From Terriglobales bacterium (lineage in GTDB: Bacteria > Acidobacteriota > Terriglobia > Terriglobales > Acidobacteriaceae), in assembly GCA_035651995.1 (NCBI GenBank), contig DASRER010000028.1, positions 82,657-146,656 on the forward strand: 64,000 nucleotides of DNA. Direction: 5' to 3'. Below, in pieces: positions 32,970 to 42,180 of the stretch. The notes below the pieces were generated by a model, which made no database searches, was not told the DNA's origin, and worked only from the letters and a program-made list of their open reading frames with translations. Within the stretch, counting starts at the first letter, position 1; each line of letters starts with the position of its first letter. The position numbers were made by a program, and so were the translations under genes.

Positions 32970-34349
32970 TCAGATGTCGTACTTCTTCAGCAGGTGGCGG
33001 AAGCTGCGGTAGGAGATTTTCAGCAGGTCGGCGGCGCGGGTTTGGACGCCGCCGGACTGGCGGAGGGCGGACTGGATCAGCGAGCGCTCGATGCTGGCGA
33101 CGTAGCGCTCCAGGTCAACGCCCTCGGGCGGGAGCGCGGCGCCGTCGCCTGCAATGCCCGCTGCCGCGGCGGTGGCGCGGGCGCGCGGACGGTCCATGGG
33201 TATCTCGACGTGGAGCTCGTTGCCGCTCTCGAGCGCGACGGCGCGTTCGATAGTGTTCTCCAGCTGGCGGACGTTGCCCGGCCACTCGTAGGCGCAGAGG
33301 TCGCGCAGCGAGCTGGCGGCGATGCGCAGGATGCTCTTGCCTGCCGCCGGCGCGAAGCGCTTGAGAAAGTGGCCGGCGAGCAGGGGGATGTCTTCTTTGC
33401 GGTCGCGCAGCGGCGGGACTTCGATGGGGATGACGCTCAAGCGATAGTAAAGGTCTTCGCGGAAGCCGCTTTCGGCGACGAGCTTTTCCAGGTCTTTGTT
33501 GGTGGCGGCGATGACGCGGACGTCCACCGGAATTTCTTCCGTGCCGCCGACGGGGCGCACGGTGCGCTCCTGGAGCGCGCGCAGCAGCTTGACCTGCATG
33601 GCGATGCTCATCTCGCTGACTTCGTCGAGGAAGATGGTGCCGCCGTGCGCGCCTTCGAACAGGCCGCGCGAGTTGTGCGTGGCGCCGGTGAAGGCGCCCT
33701 TCACGTATCCGAAGAGTTCGCTTTCGAGCAGCGTCTCCGGAAACGCGCCGCAGTTGACGGGAATGAAGGGTTCGGAGGCGCGCGGCGAGCAGGCGTGCAG
33801 CGCGCGCGCGACCAGTTCCTTTCCGGTCCCGCTCTCGCCCAGGATCACCACGGTGCTGCCGGTGGCGGCGACGGTGCGGATGGTTTCCTTCAGCTTCTCC
33901 ATCGCGGCGCTGGCGCCGATGATGTTCTCCAGCGAGTTGCGGCTGTTGGCGTCGCGGCGGAAGGCCTGGTTCTGGCGGCGGAGCGAGACTTTGTCGAGCG
34001 CGGCGTCGATGGCCAGGCGGACGGCCTCCACCAGGTCTGGCCCTTTTTGCAGGTAGTCGGAGGCGCCGGCCTTCACGGCCTGGATGGCGGCGTGCACGTC
34101 TTCGACGGCGGTCATGAGGACGACGGCGGTCTCGGGCGAGGAGCGGCGCGCGTGCTTGAGCACGTCAATGCCGTTGGTGTGCGGCATCTTGATGTCGGTG
34201 AGGATGATGTCGTAGAGCGCGGAATCAATCTTGCGCTTGGCGGCCTCGCCCGAGTTCACCGTTTCAATGCGGTGGCCGTCTTTGCGCAGGGTGATTTCGA
34301 GCATTTCGCAGATGGAGCGCTCGTCGTCGCAGACCAGGATGTTAGCCAT
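32970..34349 (-). CDS. pilR: PilR-like sigma-54 response regulator
   Basis: 459 residues. Receiver domain with Asp52 in ILTDIKMP. AAA+ domain: Walker A GESGTGKE (171-178), intact GAFTGA loop (218-223), Walker B GTIFLDEV. The Fis-type C-terminal HTH ends RSLIQSALRQSGGVQTRAAD and LLKISYRSFRHLLKKYDI. It activates sigma-54 promoters, in this context probably pilin genes outside the window. Its start overlaps the sensor kinase gene by eight bases, making a PilS/PilR pair at the end of the pilus operon. Confidence 0.92.
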   Translation of the reverse strand: MANILVCDDERSICEMLEITLRKDGHRIETVNSGEAAKRKIDSALYDIILTDIKMPHTNGIDVLKHARRSSPETAVVLMTAVEDVHAAIQAVKAGASDYLQKGPDLVEAVRLAIDAALDKVSLRRQNQAFRRDANSRNSLENIIGASAAMEKLKETIRTVAATGSTVVILGESGTGKELVARALHACSPRASEPFIPVNCGAFPETLLESELFGYVKGAFTGATHNSRGLFEGAHGGTIFLDEVSEMSIAMQVKLLRALQERTVRPVGGTEEIPVDVRVIAATNKDLEKLVAESGFREDLYYRLSVIPIEVPPLRDRKEDIPLLAGHFLKRFAPAAGKSILRIAASSLRDLCAYEWPGNVRQLENTIERAVALESGNELHVEIPMDRPRARATAAAAGIAGDGAALPPEGVDLERYVASIERSLIQSALRQSGGVQTRAADLLKISYRSFRHLLKKYDI

Positions 34350-36033
34350 GCGCCCCCTTAACCGCGGCGGAGACCGGTTCGTCCGCGCCGGGACGATCAG
34401 CGGGTGCGGGAACGCGGGCGGCCTGCCTGATTTCGAGGATGAATTCGGCGCCGTGGCCGGGCTCGGAGCGCACGCTGATCTTGGCGTCGTGCGCCTGCAC
34501 GATCTGGTAGACGATGGCGAGGCCGAGGCCGCTGCCGCTCTCAAACCATGACTGATAGGGTTCGAAGACTTTTTCCACCTGCTGCGCGGTGAGGCCGGGG
34601 CCGGTGTCGGCGAAGCTGATGAGCCACTTGCCGTCGCGGGCACGCAGAGAAACAGTGAGCGTGCCGCCGTGCGGCATGGCGCGGACCGCATTCTCGCAGA
34701 TATTCCAGAAAACCTGCTTCATGCGGTCGCCGTCAGCGACGGCCGGGGCCTCGGCAGCCTCGAAGTTGCGGACGATGCGGATGGCGGGGCGTGGGCTGTC
34801 GCCCGATCCGAGCAGCGGAAGCCGGTTTTCGAGCAGGGTGAGCGTGTCATCGAGCAGCAGGCGCAGGTCGAGGTGCGCGAAGGTGTAGTTTTTGTCGCGC
34901 GCGTAGGCGAGGAAGTCGGAGATGATGCCGTTGAGGCGCACGGACTCGCGGCCGACGATATCCACCAGGCGGAGCTGCTCGTCGTTGAGCGCGGCGACGG
35001 AGGCGAGCACCTTGACCGAACCGGCGATGGAAGCCAGCGGCTGGCGGATTTCGTGGGCAATGCCTTCCGCCATGCGTCCGAGGGCGGCGAGGCGGTCGCG
35101 CATGCGGACCTCGCGCTCCAGGCGGCGGACCTCGGTGAGGTCGGTAAACGTGTAGAGGAAGCCGGAGGCGCCGCTGCCGGGCACGGTGAGGGTGGCGGCG
35201 GTGACGCCGAGGGTTTTTTCCTTGCCGGTGGGAGTGAGCGAGCGCGCTTCGCCGCGCGATGAGCCGCGGATTCCGATGGGCAGGCGGTCGAGAAACAGGC
35301 TGCTTACCGGTTGGCCGAGCACGTCTGCCTCTTCGCGCTCCAGCAGGCTCGCGCCGGCGGGATTGAGCACGGTGACGCGGCCCTCAAGGTCGGTGGTGAT
35401 GAGGCCGCCGGTCATCGAGTTGATGATGTTCTCGTGCAGGGCCTGGAGGTTGAGCAGCGCGCCGCTCTTATCGGCCAGCTGCACGTCGGCCTGGCGCAGC
35501 TTGTTGCTGAGCATGCTCGACAGGTAGGCGATGGCGATGTACGCGAACAGGTTGATGAAGATGACGGCCTGCAGCGAGCGCGGGCCGGGTGTGGAGGAGC
35601 CGTAGGACGGAATGATGCCGAAGTAGGTGAGCTCGAGCATCGCGCCGAAGGCGATGAAAGCCAGCAGGGCGGTGAGGTATGCCCAGACGCGCGAGAGCAG
35701 GATGCTGGCGACGATGATGATGAGCGGGTTGAGGAAATTGAACGAGGTGTCGATGCCGCCGGTGACGTAGAGCACGGCGGTGGCGAAGACCAGGTCAGCC
35801 AGAATCTGGGCGCGGGCCTCGAGAACGTCGTGTCCCCAGCGGCTGAGCAGCAGGTACATGAGGCTGGGGACGACGTACCAGGCGAGGATGACGCCGACGA
35901 ACAGCGCTTCCGAAACGTGGGTCGGGGTGAGCCGGATGATGGCCAGCTCGATGACGAGCAGGCAGGTAACGATGATGACCCTGACCTTGACCAGCCAGGT
36001 CAGCCATGTGCGGACATTGAAGTCGGTCGCCAT
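34342..36033 (-). CDS. pilS: PilS-like sensor histidine kinase
   Basis: 563 residues. About six N-terminal membrane segments (to about residue 190), a PAS domain (IINSMTGGLITTDLEGRVTV), a HisKA dimerisation domain with the phospho-His in RMAEGIAHEIRQPLASIAGS, and an HATPase domain with N box NICENAVRAMP and G boxes DTGPGLT and GSGLGLAIV. The six-span layout plus position next to pilR and pilC fits PilS. ATG 36033 begins the first membrane region. Confidence 0.9.
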   Translation of the reverse strand: MATDFNVRTWLTWLVKVRVIIVTCLLVIELAIIRLTPTHVSEALFVGVILAWYVVPSLMYLLLSRWGHDVLEARAQILADLVFATAVLYVTGGIDTSFNFLNPLIIIVASILLSRVWAYLTALLAFIAFGAMLELTYFGIIPSYGSSTPGPRSLQAVIFINLFAYIAIAYLSSMLSNKLRQADVQLADKSGALLNLQALHENIINSMTGGLITTDLEGRVTVLNPAGASLLEREEADVLGQPVSSLFLDRLPIGIRGSSRGEARSLTPTGKEKTLGVTAATLTVPGSGASGFLYTFTDLTEVRRLEREVRMRDRLAALGRMAEGIAHEIRQPLASIAGSVKVLASVAALNDEQLRLVDIVGRESVRLNGIISDFLAYARDKNYTFAHLDLRLLLDDTLTLLENRLPLLGSGDSPRPAIRIVRNFEAAEAPAVADGDRMKQVFWNICENAVRAMPHGGTLTVSLRARDGKWLISFADTGPGLTAQQVEKVFEPYQSWFESGSGLGLAIVYQIVQAHDAKISVRSEPGHGAEFILEIRQAARVPAPADRPGADEPVSAAVKGAHG

Positions 36034-36114
36034 CGTCTTCTGTCGTCTGTCGGGCGCAGAGAGCGGGCGTTGCACGCCAGCGGCGCGCAGCGCTGCGCCC
36101 TCCGCTCCCGGACC

Positions 36115-37323
36115 TCAGCCGGCCAGCTTGGAGATGAGCGAGAACAGCGGCATGTACAGCGAGATCACGATGCCGCCGACCATGAAGCCGAGGAAGCCGA
36201 TCATGATCGGCTCCAAGAGAGTGAGCATGTCCTTGGTGGCCGCGTCGACGTCGTCTTCGTAGAAGTCGGCGATCTTCTGGAGCATGGCGTCCATCGCGCC
36301 CGTGGCTTCGCCGACGCCGATCATCTGCGTGACCATGTTGGGGAAGACGCCGCTTTCCTTCAGCGGATCGACAATGGTGCGGCCTTCTTCAATGGCCTTG
36401 CGCACCTTCATGAGCGCGCGCTCGAGCACGGCGTTGCCGGATGTGCGCGCGGTGATGGAGAGACCTTCCAGGATGGGCACGCCGGAGGTGATCAGAGTGC
36501 CGAGCGTGCGGCTGAAGCGCGCGACCGCGATCTTGCGCAGCAGCATGCCGACAACCGGAAGGTTGAGCAGGAACTTGTCGAAGTAGTAGCGGCCTTCGGG
36601 ATGCTTGGTGATCTGCTTGATGGCAATGACCAGCGCGATCAGGCCGGCGATGAACACCCACCAGAAGCGGCCCACGAAGTTGCTGGCGCTCATGACGATG
36701 CGGGTGGGCAGCGGCAGGTCAACACCCAGGCCGGCGAACAACTGCGCAAACGTGGGGACGACGAACTTCAACAGGCCGCCGACGATCAGCACGGCGATGC
36801 TGATGACCGACACGGGATAGATGAGCGCCGACTTGACGGCCGATTTCAGCTTGACGGCTTTTTCGACGTAGGTCGAAAGGCGCTGGAGAATCGTGTCCAG
36901 AATACCGCCGGTCTCGCCCGCCTCGATCATGTTGGTGGTGAGGTCGTCGAAGATCTTGGGATAGCCACGCATGGCGTTGGCGAGGGTGGAGCCGCCCTCG
37001 ACCGTGGTCCGCACGCCGTTCAGGGCGCGCTGGAACGCCTGGCTCTCCTGGTTGGCGCCAAGGATTTCAAGACACTGCACCAGCGGCAGTCCGGCGTCGA
37101 TCATGACGGAGAACTGGCGGAAGAAGATGGCAATGTCCTTGGTGCCGACCTTGCCTCCACCGAAGGTGGGCAGGGCGAACTCCTTGCCCTTCTCCTTGAT
37201 GGCGTCGGCGGTAATGCGTTCGCGCAGCAGCTGTGCCTTGAGCACCTGCTTGTTTTCAGCCACGCGTTCGCCGTTGACCTTCTGACCCGCGGCGTTCTTG
37301 CCAGTGTAAGTAAAAGTTGGCAT
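36115..37323 (-). CDS. pilC: Type IV pilus inner-membrane platform protein PilC
   Basis: 402 residues, standard length. Two GspF/PilC domains: FFRQFSVMIDAGLPLVQCLE then the second FSRTLGTLITSGVPILEGLS, with three membrane segments (about 165-190, 215-235 and 375-395). It anchors the pilus and couples to the PilB and PilT motors. GGGAGG precedes the ATG. Confidence 0.96.
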   Translation of the reverse strand: MPTFTYTGKNAAGQKVNGERVAENKQVLKAQLLRERITADAIKEKGKEFALPTFGGGKVGTKDIAIFFRQFSVMIDAGLPLVQCLEILGANQESQAFQRALNGVRTTVEGGSTLANAMRGYPKIFDDLTTNMIEAGETGGILDTILQRLSTYVEKAVKLKSAVKSALIYPVSVISIAVLIVGGLLKFVVPTFAQLFAGLGVDLPLPTRIVMSASNFVGRFWWVFIAGLIALVIAIKQITKHPEGRYYFDKFLLNLPVVGMLLRKIAVARFSRTLGTLITSGVPILEGLSITARTSGNAVLERALMKVRKAIEEGRTIVDPLKESGVFPNMVTQMIGVGEATGAMDAMLQKIADFYEDDVDAATKDMLTLLEPIMIGFLGFMVGGIVISLYMPLFSLISKLAG

Positions 37324-37473
37324 GCCAAGCCTCCCATCAGCTCCGGCCTATGGCCGGGCGTCGAGCCCGAACAGCGTGTTAACCATCGCGCCTCAGTCGC
37401 GTTCGCTCCCTCGGCGCACCCCGCAATCAACGTCCCGTTTCGGCACGACCCAAGTCGTGCCCTGACACAACCA

Positions 37474-38583
37474 CTACCGTTTCATGGCCGCCGCCGCGCC
37501 GGTGGACTTCACACCCGCGCCGCGGTTGATCATTTCCTGCAGCTCGTCAGGCATGGACGAGCGCAGCAGGGCCGTCTCCAGCGAAATCTGCTTTTGGAAA
37601 TAGAGCGTGGCGAGCGCCTGGTTGAACGTCTGCATCCCGTACTTGTCCTGGCCGGACTGCATGGCCGAGTAAATCTGGTGGATTTTGTCTTCGCGGATCA
37701 GGTTGCGGACGGCCGCGTTCGGCACCAGGATTTCCATGGCGCAGGCGCGTCCCTGGCCGCCGATTTTCGGCAGCAGCGATTGACACATGATGCCTTCCAG
37801 CACGAGCGAAAGCTGGGCGCGAATCTGCGACTGCTGGTGCGAGGGGAAGACGTCAATAATACGGTTGATGGTGGACGCGGCCGAGTTGGTGTGCAGCGTG
37901 CCGAAGGTCAAGTGGCCGGTTTCGGCGATGCGCAGCGCCGACTCAATCGTTTCCAAATCGCGCATTTCGCCGATGAGCACCACGTCAGGGTCTTCGCGGA
38001 GCGCGGCGCGGAGGGCCTCGGTGAATCCCTTGGTATCGGCGTGCACCTCGCGCTGGTTCACCAGGCAATTCTTGTTCTGGTGGACGAACTCGATCGGGTC
38101 TTCGATGGTGATGATGTGGTCGTGGCGCTCGGAGTTGATCTTGTCGATCATGGCGGCGAGCGTGGTGGACTTGCCCGAGCCGGTGGGGCCGGTGACCAGC
38201 ACCAGGCCGCGCGGCTTTTCGCACAGCTTGGCGACGACGGGCGGCAGTCCGAGCTGGTTGAACGACTTGATCTCGAACGGGATGACGCGGAAGACCGCGC
38301 CGGTGGCGCCGCGCTGATTGAACAGGTTGCCGCGGAAGCGGGCCAGGCCCTTGAGGCCGAAGCTGAAGTCGAGCTCCCAGTTTTCTTCGAAGCGGTGCTT
38401 TTGCGCATCGGTGAGCACGCTGTAGCAGAGCTGCTTGGTCTCAGCCGGCTGCATGGGCGGCATGTCGAGCGGCTGCAAGTGGCCGTGTACGCGCACTTGC
38501 GGCGGCGAGTTGGTGGAGATGTGGAGATCGCTGCCGTTCATCTCCAGCATTTTTCTGAGCAGGTCGCTTAACGTAACGTTCAT
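37474..38583 (-). CDS. pilT: Type IV pilus retraction ATPase PilT
   Basis: 369 residues. Walker A GPTGSGKST (132-140), Asp box around IITIEDPIEF (158-166), Walker B VVLIGEMRDLET (201-212) and His box TGHLTFGTLHTNSA (222-235). The C-terminal AIRNLIRE-type PilT signature reads AVRNLIREDKIHQ. It powers pilus retraction for twitching motility. AGGTGA precedes ATG 38583. Confidence 0.97.
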   Translation of the reverse strand: MNVTLSDLLRKMLEMNGSDLHISTNSPPQVRVHGHLQPLDMPPMQPAETKQLCYSVLTDAQKHRFEENWELDFSFGLKGLARFRGNLFNQRGATGAVFRVIPFEIKSFNQLGLPPVVAKLCEKPRGLVLVTGPTGSGKSTTLAAMIDKINSERHDHIITIEDPIEFVHQNKNCLVNQREVHADTKGFTEALRAALREDPDVVLIGEMRDLETIESALRIAETGHLTFGTLHTNSAASTINRIIDVFPSHQQSQIRAQLSLVLEGIMCQSLLPKIGGQGRACAMEILVPNAAVRNLIREDKIHQIYSAMQSGQDKYGMQTFNQALATLYFQKQISLETALLRSSMPDELQEMINRGAGVKSTGAAAAMKR

Positions 38584-38674
38584 CGCTTCACCTGAATGTC
38601 GTGTTCGATCCGTCAGCCGGCCAGTCGGTCAGCGGTTTGGCTGAAGTGACTGAGCGACGGACGGACTGCAAGAC

Positions 38675-40390
38675 TCAGTGCACTGTCTCTCTTGCCACTT
38701 CCTCCAGCGTGGTCATGCCGCCCATGACCTTGATGAGGCCGCTGCGGCGCAGCGTGATCATGCCACGTTCGATGGCCTTTTTCTTCAATTCCAGGGCCGA
38801 GGCGCCCACGAGGATAAGTTCGCGCAGCTCGTCATCCACTTCCATGACCTCGTAGAGCCCGCAGCGTCCTTTGTAGCCGGTATTGTTACAGGTTCCGCAG
38901 CCTTTTCCCTTCTTGATTTTTACGGTTTTTGCTTCCTGGGGGGTGTAGCCGGCCTCGATGAGGGTCTGCTGCGGGACTTCCTGCTCCTCGCCGCAGTCGG
39001 CGCAGATGCGGCGCACCAGGCGCTGGGCCACGATCATGTGCACGGATGTGGCCACCAGGAAAGGCTCTATGCCCATGTTCATGAGGCGCGAGATGGTTTC
39101 CGGCGCGCCGTTGGTGTGCAGCGTGCTCAGCACCAGGTGGCCGGTGAGGGCGGCCTTGATGGCGATTTCCGCCGTCTCGAAGTCGCGGATCTCGCCCACC
39201 AGGATGATGTTGGGGTCCTGGCGGAGGAAGGCGCGCAGCGCGGCGGCGAAGTTCAGGCCGATGGATTCCTTCATCTGGACCTGGTTGACGCCCGGGAGCT
39301 GAAACTCGACCGGGTCTTCGGCGGTCATGATGTTGGTGTCGGGCTGATTGAGTCGCGCGATGGAGGAGTAGAGGGTATTGGTCTTGCCCGAGCCGGTCGG
39401 CCCGGTGACCAGCACCATGCCGTAGGGCTTGAGAATGGCGCGCTCGAACTTGGTGAGCGACTCCTGCTCGAAGCCGAGCTTGGTCATGTCGAGCCGCAGG
39501 TTTTCCTTGTCGAGCAGCCGCATGACGATCTTTTCGCCCCAGAGCGTGGGCAGGGTGGAGACGCGGTAGTCGAGCTGTTTCTTCTTTCCGTGGACGGCCA
39601 TTTTGAGCATGATGCGGCCGTCCTGCGGCAGGCGCTTCTCGCTGATGTCGAGCTTGGCCATGATCTTGATGCGCGAAGTGATGGCGTCTTTCAATTTCAT
39701 GGGCGGCGACATGATGGTTTGCAGCATGCCGTCAATGCGGAAGCGGACGCGGTACTCCTTCTCGTACGGCTCCATGTGGATGTCGCTGGCGCCGCGCTTG
39801 ACCGCGTCGGTAAGGATGAGGTTGACGAGCTTGACGATGGGCGCTTCGTCGGCGGCCCTTTCCAGGTCTTCGAGGGCGAGTTCTTCTTCGTCGCTGGCGG
39901 AAAGCTCGACATCGGCTTCGGCCTCGCCGATGGAGGCCATGACCTTTTCCAGGTCCTCTTCCTGGGTGGAGCCGTACGCCTTCTCGATGCCGGCCATGAT
40001 CGAGCTTTCCGAGGCGACGACGGGCTCGATGTTGAAGCCGGTCATGAACTTGATGTCGTCCATGGCGAAGACATTCGTGGGGTCCACCATGGCGATGGTC
40101 AGCGAAGAGCCGACGCGGCTGAGCGGCAGGATCTGATAGCGCTTGGCGGTTTCGTAGGGGATGAGCTTGACCACCGCCGGGTCAATTTCGAAGTAGGAGA
40201 GATTGATGGCCGGCACGCCGTACTGGCGGGAGAGGAAGTTGGTAACCTCTTCGTCGGAGAGGAAGCCCAGCTTGACCAGCACGGATCCGAGGCGCCCGGA
40301 TGACTCTTTCTGCACCTTCAGCGCCTGGTCGAGCTGTTCCGACGAAATGACCTTCTCCTTAACCAGAAGGTCGCCGAGGCGCTGAGACAT
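38675..40390 (-). CDS. pilB: Type IV pilus extension ATPase PilB with MshEN domain
   Basis: 571 residues. The N-terminal MshEN domain has two 24-residue motifs of the RLGxxLxxxxxxxxxxLxxxLxxQ type at 4-27 and 33-56, separated by exactly five residues, the c-di-GMP-binding arrangement described for MshE. The ATPase core has Walker A GPTGSGKT (330-337), Walker B IILVGEIRDFET (395-406), a His box, and zinc-site Cys463, Cys466, Cys498 and Cys501. It drives pilus assembly. AGGGAG lies before the ATG, and a good promoter lies 112 bases upstream. Confidence 0.97.
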   Translation of the reverse strand: MSQRLGDLLVKEKVISSEQLDQALKVQKESSGRLGSVLVKLGFLSDEEVTNFLSRQYGVPAINLSYFEIDPAVVKLIPYETAKRYQILPLSRVGSSLTIAMVDPTNVFAMDDIKFMTGFNIEPVVASESSIMAGIEKAYGSTQEEDLEKVMASIGEAEADVELSASDEEELALEDLERAADEAPIVKLVNLILTDAVKRGASDIHMEPYEKEYRVRFRIDGMLQTIMSPPMKLKDAITSRIKIMAKLDISEKRLPQDGRIMLKMAVHGKKKQLDYRVSTLPTLWGEKIVMRLLDKENLRLDMTKLGFEQESLTKFERAILKPYGMVLVTGPTGSGKTNTLYSSIARLNQPDTNIMTAEDPVEFQLPGVNQVQMKESIGLNFAAALRAFLRQDPNIILVGEIRDFETAEIAIKAALTGHLVLSTLHTNGAPETISRLMNMGIEPFLVATSVHMIVAQRLVRRICADCGEEQEVPQQTLIEAGYTPQEAKTVKIKKGKGCGTCNNTGYKGRCGLYEVMEVDDELRELILVGASALELKKKAIERGMITLRRSGLIKVMGGMTTLEEVARETVH

Positions 40391-40824
40391 TACCGGGTCT
40401 CCCTTGCCATGTCACTGGACTGGAACTGCTTAGCGATCACGCTTGCGGGCGCAATCGCTGCGCTGCGACGGTGGAAAAGCAAGCTCGTGCAGGTTGGGCG
40501 CATCCTATGTTCGCTGTCAAAAATTGTCAATCCAGAATAGCTGCCGGATTGCTTAGTTTTACACTGGTTTAAAGCACGAAGGTTCAATGACCTAGGGGCA
40601 GATCGAGACATCGGAAACACATGCCGGCCCGCCGCCCAGGGTTGCTTGCCGGACGGGTCAGGATTTGCCCGCGAAGTGAGCGGCCGAGATGCCGAGGAAG
40701 AGGAAGATCATTGTGTATGTCGTCACCAGGGCCGATGGCCTTATCGCGCGACCGGACGGGCGATGTTAAGTGGCCCGATTCGCCCGACCGAGAACTCAGA
40801 ACGGAGAACTAAGCCGGCGACTGG
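40391..40824. other. Region between pilB and ntrX-like gene
   Basis: No gene seen. It holds the pilB promoter (40502-40530) and a GAACTCAGAACGGAGAACTA word tract at 40783-40812. The 250 bases between are unremarkable. Confidence 0.5.
40502..40530 (-). promoter_or_regulatory. Promoter of the pilB-pilR operon
   Basis: On the minus strand TTGACA (40525-40530) and TAGGAT (40502-40507) are 17 bases apart in locally AT-rich DNA. It looks sigma-70-like; no sigma-54 site (GG-N10-GC) was found close to pilB. Confidence 0.65.
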
Positions 40825-42180
40825 CTACTCCTTCACCGCAATCCCCAGCGTCTTCATCTTCCGATACAGATGTGACCGCTCCAGCCCCAGCACCTCGGCC
40901 GTCCGGCTCACGTTGCCGTGATTGTCGTCGAGCTTCTTCAGGATGTAATCGCGCTCATACGCAGCGCGGGCCTGGTGCAGCGTGGAAAATTCGGCCGGCG
41001 CCGCGCGGCCGCCGCCATCGCGATACACCAGCGGCGGCAGATGCTTGCGGTCGAGCCTGGCCGCCGCCGGATTCATGATCACCATGCGCTCGATGACGTT
41101 GCGCAACTCGCGCACGTTCCCCGGCCACGAGTAGCGCATCAGCGCTTCCACCGCGTCGTCGGAGATCTCGCGCGTGCGCCGGCTGTAGGAACTGGAGAAC
41201 TCCTTCAGAAAGTGGCGCGCCAGCAGCGGAATGTCCTCTTTGCGCTCACGCAGGGGCGGGACGAAGAACGGAATCACGTTCAGCCGATAGAACAGGTCTT
41301 CGCGAAAATTTCCGCGCGAAATTTCTTCCTCCAGGTTTTTGTTCGTCGCCGCAATCACGCGCGCATCCACGGTGATTGCCTCATCGCCGCCCACGCGCTC
41401 AAAACGCTGCTCGTCGAGGGTGCGCAGCACCTTCGACTGCGTCTTCAGGCTCATGTCGCCCACTTCGTCGAGGAAGAGGGTGCCGCCGTCGGCCTTCTGG
41501 AATTTGCCGTCCTTGTCGGACGCGGCGCCGGCGAACGAACCCGCCCGATGTCCGAACAACTCGCTCTCGATGAAATCTTCCGGGATCGCCGCGCAGTTCA
41601 CCTTCACGAACATCGCTTCCTTGCGCAGGCTCTGCTGATGGATGGCGCGCGCCACCAGCTCTTTGCCCGTGCCCGACTCGCCGAAGATGAGCACGCGCCC
41701 GTTCGTCGGCGCCATCAAGCCGATCTGCTGGCGCAGCGCCTTGACCGGGACGCTCTCGCCCACCAGCACGCTGCGCGCCAGCACCAGCCGCTTCAGCTCG
41801 CGGTTCTCCACGCGCAGCCGGTGCGCCTCGACCGCGTTCTTTACCACGATCAGCGTCTTTTCCAGCAACAGCGGTTTTTCCAGGAAGTCGAAGGCGCCCA
41901 GCTTGGTCGCGCGCACCGCCGTCTCGATCGTTCCGTGCCCGGAGATGATCACCACCTCGGGATGCTCCGGGTCCTCCTTGATTTTCTCCAGCGTCTCCAG
42001 GCCGTCCATGCCGGGCAGCCAGATGTCGAGCAGCACCACGTCGAAGGTGCTGCGGCGCAGCGTGTCCATGCAGGCCTCGCCGCTCTCGACGTCGGCCACC
42101 TTGTAGCCTTCGTCTTCCAGCACGCCGCGCAGCGACTCGCGGATGCTCGCTTCGTCGTCAACGATCAGGAGGTTATGCAT
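40825..42180 (-). CDS. NtrX/NtrC-like response regulator with altered GAFTGA loop
   Basis: 451 residues. Receiver Asp52 in VLLDIWLP. AAA+ domain with Walker A GESGTGKE (167-174) and Walker B GTLFLDEV (233-240). C-terminal Fis-type HTH (NHGNVSRTAEVLGLERSHLY). The sigma-54 contact loop reads GSFAGA (214-219) in place of GAFTGA: the Thr that contacts sigma-54 is Ala. It may therefore act without sigma-54. The gene overlaps the sensor kinase by eight bases. Confidence 0.9.
   Translation of the reverse strand: MHNLLIVDDEASIRESLRGVLEDEGYKVADVESGEACMDTLRRSTFDVVLLDIWLPGMDGLETLEKIKEDPEHPEVVIISGHGTIETAVRATKLGAFDFLEKPLLLEKTLIVVKNAVEAHRLRVENRELKRLVLARSVLVGESVPVKALRQQIGLMAPTNGRVLIFGESGTGKELVARAIHQQSLRKEAMFVKVNCAAIPEDFIESELFGHRAGSFAGAASDKDGKFQKADGGTLFLDEVGDMSLKTQSKVLRTLDEQRFERVGGDEAITVDARVIAATNKNLEEEISRGNFREDLFYRLNVIPFFVPPLRERKEDIPLLARHFLKEFSSSYSRRTREISDDAVEALMRYSWPGNVRELRNVIERMVIMNPAAARLDRKHLPPLVYRDGGGRAAPAEFSTLHQARAAYERDYILKKLDDNHGNVSRTAEVLGLERSHLYRKMKTLGIAVKE

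Noticed and set aside
35311..38571. 1086-codon open frame opposite pilS, pilC and pilT
   Set aside because: It spans three well-supported genes on the opposite strand and their gaps, and has a low-complexity translation with no domain.
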